64,000 bases of DNA from assembly GCF_000721605.1 (NCBI RefSeq), contig NZ_JOIZ01000031.1:38821-102820 (forward strand), given 5' to 3'. Shown here piece by piece: positions 59,133-64,000 of this stretch (positions are counted from its first letter, which is position 1; every line of letters starts with the position of its first letter). The stretch is from Streptomyces sp. NRRL S-37. GTDB taxonomy: Bacteria; Actinomycetota; Actinomycetes; Streptomycetales; Streptomycetaceae. Both the position numbers and the translations under genes were made by a program. The notes below the pieces were generated by a model. It saw only the letters and a program-made list of their open reading frames with translations, ran no database searches and had not been told where the DNA came from.

Positions 59133-60215
59133 ATGACCCAGGTGAAGACGGCGAAGACGACGGAGGCTGGGCAGGACGGCGCCGGTACCGGCCGGCCCGC
59201 CCGGCGTGCGCGCGTCCGCCGGGCGGTGGGCGGTCTCTCCCGGCCGGGGCCCTGGAAGCGCGGCCCGGTGCTCGTGGTGTCGGCGGTGCTCCTCGGCCTG
59301 ATGCTGCTGCTGCACGCGCGGATCACGGACCACTGGGGCCTCGGCAGTCTGGTGGAGACCTTCCTGCCGTGGTTCGGCCTCTGTATACCGGTGCTGCTGG
59401 CCGGGGCGCTGTGGCGTCGCTCCGCCACGGCGGTGGTCGCGCTGCTGCTGCCGGCCGGGGTGTGGCTGCACCTCTTCGGCGGGCTGCTCGGCACCGCCTC
59501 CCACCCGGGCGGCGACACCGTCCTCACCGTGGCCGAGCACAATGTCGGCGCCGGCAACCCCGACCCGGCCGGCACCGCCCGCGACCTGGCCGCCTCCGGG
59601 GCGGACGTGCTGGCCCTGGTGGAGCTGACCGGGCAGGCCCGGGCCACGTACGAGAAGGAGCTGGCGAAGACGTACCCCCACCACACGGTGCTGGGCACCG
59701 TCGGGCTGTGGAGCAAGCTGCCGCTGTCGGACATCCGGCCGGTCGACACCGGGATCGACCGAGGGCCGCTGGCGGCCACCAAGCCGGCCGACGTCAAGAT
59801 GACCTACAACCGGGCGCTGCGCGCCACGGTGGCCACGGACCACGGGCCGCTGACGGTGTACGTGGCCCACCTGGGATCCGTACGGCTGATGCCCAGGGGC
59901 GGCTTCTGGACGGACAGCCGGGACCGCAACGCGCAGGCGCTCGGCGAAGCCCTCGCCGCCGAGCGGAGCGAGCAGGTGGTGCTGCTCGGCGACCTGAACG
60001 GCACGGTGGACGACCGCGCGCTCGACGGCATCACCTCGCGGATGCGCTCGGCCCAGACGGAGGCCGGGGACGGCTTCGGCTTCACCTGGCCGGCGAAGTT
60101 CCCGGCGGCGCGGATCGACCAGATCCTGGTCCGCGGTGTGGAGCCGACGAGCTCGTGGGTCCTGCCCGCCACCGGCAGCGACCACCTGCCGGTGGCGGCC
60201 GGGATCGGCTGGTGA
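59133..60215 (+). CDS. VanJ-like membrane protein with exonuclease/endonuclease/phosphatase fold
   Basis: A 360-aa protein. Three membrane helices lie in the first 130 residues (GPVLVVSAVLLGLMLLLHA; ETFLPWFGLCIPVLLAGALW; ATAVVALLLPAGVWLHLFGGLLG). The outer domain is EEP-type: VAEHNVGAGNPDPAG, DVLALVELTG (metal-binding Glu), VVLLGDLNGTVDD (D-x-N) and ATGSDHLPVAAGIGW (catalytic Asp-His). The plan matches Streptomyces VanJ/StaP proteins, which protect against teicoplanin-like lipoglycopeptides or recycle lipid-linked precursors. ATG 59133 follows AAGGACGG. A two-component system is encoded divergently. Resistance is inference from the family. Confidence 0.82.
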   Translation: MTQVKTAKTTEAGQDGAGTGRPARRARVRRAVGGLSRPGPWKRGPVLVVSAVLLGLMLLLHARITDHWGLGSLVETFLPWFGLCIPVLLAGALWRRSATAVVALLLPAGVWLHLFGGLLGTASHPGGDTVLTVAEHNVGAGNPDPAGTARDLAASGADVLALVELTGQARATYEKELAKTYPHHTVLGTVGLWSKLPLSDIRPVDTGIDRGPLAATKPADVKMTYNRALRATVATDHGPLTVYVAHLGSVRLMPRGGFWTDSRDRNAQALGEALAAERSEQVVLLGDLNGTVDDRALDGITSRMRSAQTEAGDGFGFTWPAKFPAARIDQILVRGVEPTSSWVLPATGSDHLPVAAGIGW

Positions 60216-60479
60216 ACGTCGCGGAACACCCCGGGATCCGTCACGCCTCCCGCGGGACCGGCCGCCGCGGGGCCCAAAGGACGGCTTCGGGGCCGGGCAG
60301 CCGCGGTTCGGGTACGGGATCTTGCCGGCCGGCGGAGCCGGGGACGATCCGCGCGGGGGCATGAACCGGCGAGAGCGCCGCGCCCTCGGAAAGGCGGCCG
60401 AGGAGGGAGCCATGGCCATGCCGTCGTCGTCGTTCGCCAGGAGGGCTGTACGGGTCCGTGCCGGGACGCGCCGGTGGTG

Positions 60480-61127
60480 TCAGAGGCGGAAGAGTTCCGT
60501 GAAGCGGGTGAGGAGGGACTCCGGGCCCTCGAGGACGATGCTCCGGGCGGCGAGTGCCTCGGCGGGGGTCAGGGTGGCGCGCATGAGGTCGAGGACGGGG
60601 TGGCCGGAGCGGGTCTCGATGACCAGGTCGGGGTCGGGGTGGGGGCCGTGGGCGACGGTGAGGCGGTCGCCGTCGACGGACAGGGCGAAGGTCGCGTCGG
60701 CCATGCGCACCTCGTAGCCGAGGGTCTCCCCGGCGGCGGCCTCGGGGCGGAAGGCCGTGTGGAAGGACAGGGCGCGGCTCTCGATGGTGGTGATCTCGCC
60801 GGGGCGGGGCCCGGTCATGGTGCGGGCGCCCCAGCGGCCGAGGGCGGTCACGGCCGGCTGGAGCGCGTGGCCGTGTTCGGTGAGTTCGTAGACGACACCG
60901 CGGTCGGGGTGGGGCAGGGCGCGGCGGACGGCGACGCCGTGGGCCTCGAGCTGCTTGAGGCGGGTCGCGAGGATGTTGGTGGGGATGTTCGGCAGGCCGT
61001 TGCGCAGGTCGGTGTAGCGCTTGGGGCCGAGCAGCAGGTCCCGGACGATCAGCAGGGTCCAGCGCTCGCCGACGACCTCCATCGCGCGGGCGAGGCCGCA
61101 GAACTGGCCGTACTCCTTCACCGTCAT
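60480..61127 (-). CDS. HxlR-family regulator with SCP2-like C-terminus
   Basis: A 215-aa protein. Residues 1-100 are an HxlR winged helix (GLARAMEVVGERWTLLIVRDLLLGPKRYTDLRNGLPNIPTNILATRLKQLEAHGV). Residues about 110-215 have the layout of a sterol-carrier-like domain (FRPEAAAGETLGYEVRMADATFALSVDGDRLTVAHG and LDLMRATLTPAEALAARSIVLEG). Divergent from the DUF4287 gene, with a likely operator between them. The 264 bases downstream (60216-60479) hold no gene. Confidence 0.87.
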   Translation of the reverse strand: MTVKEYGQFCGLARAMEVVGERWTLLIVRDLLLGPKRYTDLRNGLPNIPTNILATRLKQLEAHGVAVRRALPHPDRGVVYELTEHGHALQPAVTALGRWGARTMTGPRPGEITTIESRALSFHTAFRPEAAAGETLGYEVRMADATFALSVDGDRLTVAHGPHPDPDLVIETRSGHPVLDLMRATLTPAEALAARSIVLEGPESLLTRFTELFRL

Positions 61128-61166
61128 GGTTCACATTCTAGTTCCCGCGCCATACCGCGAACAGAG

Positions 61167-61185
61167 CTTGCTTTTTACAAGTAAG
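61167..61185. promoter_or_regulatory. candidate HxlR operator
   Basis: CTTGCTT (61167-61173) and AAGTAAG (61179-61185) are inverted with one mismatch around TTTAC, in the 97-base gap between divergent genes. AT-rich core typical of HxlR sites. Confidence 0.5.
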
Positions 61186-61224
61186 CTGCAACTGCATGTC
61201 CTACAAAGGAAGTTGGGAGACGAC

Positions 61225-61512
61225 ATGTCCTTTCAGGCGTACCTGGACAAGATCGAGGACAAGACGGGCCTGACGCCCCGCCAGTTCATCGCGCTCGCGC
61301 AGGAGCGCGGCTACGACAGCGCGGACACCAAGGCCGGCGTCATCCTGGAGTGGCTCAAGCAGGACTACGACCTGGGCCGCGGGCACGGGATGGCGCTCGT
61401 GCACGTCATCAAGAACGGCGCGAAGATCTCCGACAAGCACGTCGGCTCGGGCGGGACCCACCAGGACGAGTCGGACACGCTCTGGCTCGACGGCAAGGCG
61501 AACCGTCCCTGA
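61225..61512 (+). CDS. DUF4287-domain protein
   Basis: A 95-aa protein opening MSFQAYLDKIEDKTGLTPRQF, the DUF4287 signature, then ILEWLKQDYDLGRGHGMALVHVIKNG. DUF4287 proteins are small cytosolic proteins sometimes fused to DUF5655; their function is unknown. ATG 61225 follows GGGAG. It is divergent from the HxlR regulator, which probably controls it, and ends before a strong bidirectional terminator. Confidence 0.9.
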   Translation: MSFQAYLDKIEDKTGLTPRQFIALAQERGYDSADTKAGVILEWLKQDYDLGRGHGMALVHVIKNGAKISDKHVGSGGTHQDESDTLWLDGKANRP

Positions 61513-61564
61513 GACGGGCGCGGGGTCCTTCCGGCAGGTCCGGCCCGTTGTCCGGCGTTCGACC

Positions 61565-61609
61565 GGACGACGGGCCGGGTGTGCGGGGTGTGTACCCGGC
61601 CCGTCGTCC
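61565..61609. terminator. strong bidirectional terminator
   Basis: GGACGACGGGCCGGGT (61565-61580) pairs perfectly over 16 bp with ACCCGGCCCGTCGTCC (61594-61609), with a 13-base loop, between convergent genes. Confidence 0.85.
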
Positions 61610-61647
61610 TCCGGGCCGGCCGGGGCCACGCACGCGGCGGGCCGGGC

Positions 61648-61929
61648 TCAGGACGCGGCGGCGTCGGCGTCGGAGCCGGCCGTCTCCTCCCGCGCCATGC
61701 CGAGGAAACGCCGGATCGCCTCGACCGGCATGTCGAGCCCCTCGGACGCGGACTGCTCGTCGCCGAACACCTGCACGGCCTCGGCGACCGCCCCGGCCAG
61801 TTCCACCTCCGCCTTGCGGACCTTCGCCTCGGCCTTGTCCACGGTGTCGACCACCGCCAACTGGCGGCGCTGCTTCTCCTGGAGCCGCTGCTTGCGGGAA
61901 AGGGCCTTGTCAGAACTCTGCACAGACAT
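61648..61929 (-). CDS. small coiled-coil hypothetical protein
   Basis: A 93-aa protein: KALSRKQRLQEKQRRQLAVVDTVDKAEAKVRKAEVELAGAVAEAVQVFG forms one long charged helix, followed by LDMPVEAIRRFLGMARE, which looks like a short HTH-type end. Similar proteins are conserved in Streptomyces without known function. ATG 61929 is used. It lies 14 bases after the RidA gene on the same strand, so they are probably co-transcribed. Confidence 0.65.
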   Translation of the reverse strand: MSVQSSDKALSRKQRLQEKQRRQLAVVDTVDKAEAKVRKAEVELAGAVAEAVQVFGDEQSASEGLDMPVEAIRRFLGMAREETAGSDADAAAS

Positions 61930-61943
61930 GACCAAGATCATAA

Positions 61944-62405
61944 TCAGTCCACGTGCGCGCCCGGCGCCCCCTCGTCTCCGCTCCCGGTCCGGCCGGCGGC
62001 TCCTCGGGCGGGCAGCCTCATGTCGATGACGAAGCCGATCTCGACGAGCTGGCCGGGCAGGGTCAGTTCGGTGACGCCCACGACCGTGCCGGCCGGGCGG
62101 TGGCCGCCGAAGTACGCCAGGTTGCCCTCCGCCGTCGCCGCGGCGTTCCGCCGCAGGTCCACCACGTACAGGGTCTGCGAGACGATCTGGTTCCGGGTGG
62201 CGCCGTAGTGGTCCAGGACCCTGTCCATGTTGGCGTGGGTCCGCTCGAGCTGGGCGGCGAAGTCGCCCGCGTGGAGGAACTCGCCCGCATCGTCGAACGC
62301 GAGCTGTCCGGAGACGTGGACCAGATCGCCGGACCTGATCGCCTGCGCGTAGCCGAAGTCGCTCTCGGCCGGTATGCCGTAGGTGAAGACATCGATGGTG
62401 GCCAT
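61944..62405 (-). CDS. RidA/YjgF-family protein
   Basis: A 153-aa member of the Rid family: GYAQAIRSGDLVHVSGQLAFDDAGEFLHAGDFAAQLERTHANMDRVLDHYGA, then VVGVTELTLPGQLVEIGFVIDM. Rid proteins hydrolyse reactive imine/enamine intermediates; the key Arg of RidA (usually R-x-x-V/A before the C-terminus) is not evident here (TELTLPG), so it may belong to another Rid subgroup. Divergent from an HxlR regulator, 101 bases between starts. Confidence 0.85.
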   Translation of the reverse strand: MATIDVFTYGIPAESDFGYAQAIRSGDLVHVSGQLAFDDAGEFLHAGDFAAQLERTHANMDRVLDHYGATRNQIVSQTLYVVDLRRNAAATAEGNLAYFGGHRPAGTVVGVTELTLPGQLVEIGFVIDMRLPARGAAGRTGSGDEGAPGAHVD

Positions 62406-62435
62406 GGTGCCCGCCCTCCCGATCCGCTCTCTTGT

Positions 62436-62503
62436 GGTGACTCGGGAACTGTAGGAGAGTGAGGACTGACCTGGAAGAACGCACTTTTCGGTGACTGAGG
62501 AAC
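62436..62503. promoter_or_regulatory. direct-repeat pair in the ridA-hxlR divergent promoter
   Basis: GGTGACTCGGGAAC (62436-62449) and GGTGACTGAGGAAC (62490-62503) match at 12 of 14 bases, 54 bases apart. The second lies directly in front of the HxlR start and includes its ribosome-site region (GAGGAAC). Confidence 0.5.
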
Positions 62504-62506
62504 CTC

Positions 62507-62890
62507 ATGGTGACCAAGCAACTGCTCAAGGGCCTGCCCGAGGACGCCGACCTGCGGCGCGCCGACTCCCTGGCGCGGGAGATCTTCTCGGACGTCGCCA
62601 ACAAGTGGGCGCTGCTGATCATCGAGGCGCTCGGCGAGCGCACCCTGCGCTTCAGTGAGCTGCGGGACGAGGTCGAGGGCGTCAGCCACAAGATGCTCAC
62701 CCAGAACCTGCGCATGCTGGAGCGCAACGGCCTGGTCGACCGGAAGGTGCACCCCACCGTGCCGCCGCGGGTCGAGTACACCCTCACCGAGCCGGGCCGG
62801 GCCCTGCGCGCCGCGGTGGACGTCATCTGCGACTGGACCCACCGGCACCTCGGTCACATCGAGAGCGCGCGCGGCCGTTTCGACGCCTGA
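62507..62890 (+). CDS. HxlR-family transcriptional regulator
   Basis: A 127-aa winged-helix protein: REIFSDVANKWALLIIEALGERTLRFSELRDEVEGVSHKMLTQNLRMLERNGLVDRKVHPTVPPRVEYTLTEPG contains the W-x-L-L-I-I and VSHKMLTQNLRxLExxGLV landmarks of HxlR. ATG 62507 is used, with GAGG upstream. Divergent from the ridA operon, which it most likely controls; many such regulators respond to quinones or aldehydes. Confidence 0.9.
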   Translation: MVTKQLLKGLPEDADLRRADSLAREIFSDVANKWALLIIEALGERTLRFSELRDEVEGVSHKMLTQNLRMLERNGLVDRKVHPTVPPRVEYTLTEPGRALRAAVDVICDWTHRHLGHIESARGRFDA

Positions 62891-63021
62891 AGGGACGTCG
62901 CGGGAGGGCCGCGTCGTCGACGGCGAGGTGTCCGGCTCCCGGGTGTCCGGGGTGACCGGACGCGAGTGGCGGCCGTCGGCCATGTCGCGTCCGGCCCGCT
63001 GAGCGGTCGTCGAGTCCCCCT

Positions 63022-63687
63022 TCACTCGTACCGCAGGCGCAGCGACTCCCGTTCGGCCTCCTCGATCCGGTCGACGGTCAGGCCCGGCAGGTTCAGCTGG
63101 GCCAGCATCACCTCGGCGCTGGTCGGCTGGGCGTCGGCGGGCAGCCACCGCTCCGGTCGCCAGGCGTCGGCGCGCATCAGCGACTTCGGGCAGTGCGGAT
63201 AGACCTGCTCGACCCGCACCACGATCGCCGTGACCGGCGGTTTGCCGACGGGAGTGAGCCGGTCGAGCAGCTCCGGGCGCGCGGAGACGCAGGCGCGGCC
63301 GTTGACGCGCAGTGTGGTCGGGCGGCCGGGTATGAGGAAGAGCAGTCCGACGTGCCCGGTCTCCAGCACGTTGTGCAGGGTGTCGAGCCGTTTGTTGCCG
63401 GTCGCGTCGGGGACGGCCAGGGTCCGCTCGTCCAGCACCGAGACGAACCCGGCCGGGCCGCCGCGCGGCGTCACGTCCGCCCGGCCCCCGGCGTCCGCGC
63501 TGCCGATGAACACCAGCGAGGAGCAGCCGATCAGCGCCCGGGCCTCCCCGGTCAGGTGGTCGGTCTCCTTGCGCAGCGAGTTCGGGTTCGGCTGCGGGTA
63601 GAGCTCGCGCAGCTGGTCCGGGCCGGTGAGGGCGTCCGCCTGGAGGGATGCGAAGAGCGAGCCGGCGGTCTCCGTGTCGATCGTCAT
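63022..63687 (-). CDS. FMN-binding pyridoxamine-5'-phosphate-oxidase-fold protein (MSMEG_1061-like)
   Basis: A 221-aa split-barrel flavin/F420-type protein: CSSLVFIGSADAGGRADVTPRGGPAGFVSVLDERTLAVPDATGNKRLDTLHNVLETGHVGLLFLIPGRPTTLRVNGRACV, then VRVEQVYPHCPKSLMRADAWRPERW. The TPRGG and VYPHCPKSLMR motifs mark the MSMEG_1061 subgroup of probable FMN-dependent oxidoreductases. ATG 63687 is the natural start. Physiological substrate unknown. Confidence 0.9.
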   Translation of the reverse strand: MTIDTETAGSLFASLQADALTGPDQLRELYPQPNPNSLRKETDHLTGEARALIGCSSLVFIGSADAGGRADVTPRGGPAGFVSVLDERTLAVPDATGNKRLDTLHNVLETGHVGLLFLIPGRPTTLRVNGRACVSARPELLDRLTPVGKPPVTAIVVRVEQVYPHCPKSLMRADAWRPERWLPADAQPTSAEVMLAQLNLPGLTVDRIEEAERESLRLRYE

Positions 63688-63978
63688 ACGAGCGACCCTA
63701 GGGGGCGACCGCGGCAGTGCGCGGGGCGGCGTGCGATCCCGCCCGCCGCGACCGACGGCCGCTCATCGGCGCACCCGGAAGCACGTGGTGGTGCGATGCC
63801 GGCCCGCACCGGGGCGGGTCCCGGCGAGCGGGCGGCATGCGGGCCGGGGCAGAGGCCGGGGCGGGTGCACCAGGCCATGTCGTCCGGCCCGGCCGTTCCG
63901 TCAGGGGTAGTTAACTGTTCGCCTTCAAGGTTGTTTGACTGAGCGTAACTTCGATTGGGTGAGCATCGTTGTGAGGGT
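63688..63978. other. gene-less stretch before the window end
   Basis: No supportable gene. The composition drops in GC from about 63905 onward, possibly the left boundary of the IS607-type element. Confidence 0.4.
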
Positions 63979-64000
63979 GTGAAGCTGACAGAGTGGGCGA
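63979..64000 (+). CDS. start of an IS607-type transposase (partial, continues beyond the window)
   Basis: The last seven codons, from GTG 63979, read VKLTEWA, the usual opening of the MerR-like domain of IS607 serine transposases (M/V-K-L-(S/T)-E-W-A). The 70 bases before it are AT-richer than the surrounding DNA (GTTAACTGTTCG, GTTGTTTGACTGAG), as at the left end of such elements. Only seven residues support the call. Confidence 0.45.

Noticed and set aside
60241..61134. Minus-strand 297-codon frame over the HxlR gene
   Set aside because: His/Arg/Pro-rich shadow of the HxlR frame.
1..64000. tRNA and rRNA genes
   Set aside because: Reading by eye I found no cloverleaf with a GTTCGAATC-type arm and acceptor stem, nor rRNA-like sequence. 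A tRNA search program could still find one.

Overview
The window is high-GC DNA (third codon positions almost all G or C) with GTG and TTG starts, GTGA/ATGA gene overlaps, Tat/Sec-type secreted proteins, stand-alone HTH regulators and two rare TTA codons. This points to Streptomyces or a close actinomycete. The density of broken recombinase and transposase genes suggests an accessory region such as a chromosome arm or a large plasmid; that placement is inference.

Layout. 0-9.5 kb: secreted esterase and serine hydrolase, a DinB-like protein, an oxidoreductase-MarR operon with palindromic operators, two gene remnants, an RNase H-domain protein and a secreted beta-helix protein. 10.5-14.4 kb: a small membrane protein, an HTH regulator and a third gene, then a two-gene toxin-antitoxin-like module (TA1) and debris. 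14.8-22.2 kb: TetR/DUF1772 divergent pair, secreted beta-propeller protein, OmpR-type two-component system facing an MMPL exporter. 22.3-25.5 kb: recombinase-like gene, a DUF4185 gene broken by a stop and a frameshift, and an NlpC/P60 fragment cut off by a transposon end.

25.5-36.9 kb is an 11.3-kb Tn3-family transposon with 45-bp terminal inverted repeats, an intact 1053-aa TnpA, a serine resolvase with a candidate res site, remains of an older transposase and a truncated tyrosine recombinase, and a divergently arranged cargo: XRE-cupin regulator facing an EamA exporter, B3/B4 tRNA-synthetase-like domain protein, DapA-like lyase/aldolase and MFS exporter. The cargo looks like an amino-acid or amino-acid-analogue handling cassette and is the best candidate for an undescribed system.

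37-49.4 kb mixes intact genes (SUFU-like protein, GntR-ABC operon, HAD-like protein, methyltransferase, DUF4259) with remnants of IS5, ISL3, Tn3 transposases, two tyrosine integrases, a resolvase, an MFS transporter and a DISARM DrmC-like phospholipase. It ends with TA2, a paralogue of TA1 with a matching palindromic operator.

49.5-64 kb is ordinary adaptive gene content: AraC/GyrI regulator, PhyH-type oxygenase, ArsR-type regulator with MFS exporter, a GyrB-like ATPase fold protein, an arsenic cluster (cadI/arsI-like, arsR, aquaporin, arsC), a second two-component system beside a VanJ-like membrane phosphatase-fold protein, two HxlR regulators with divergent partners, RidA and a flavin-fold oxidoreductase. 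The last 22 bases appear to begin an IS607-type transposase.
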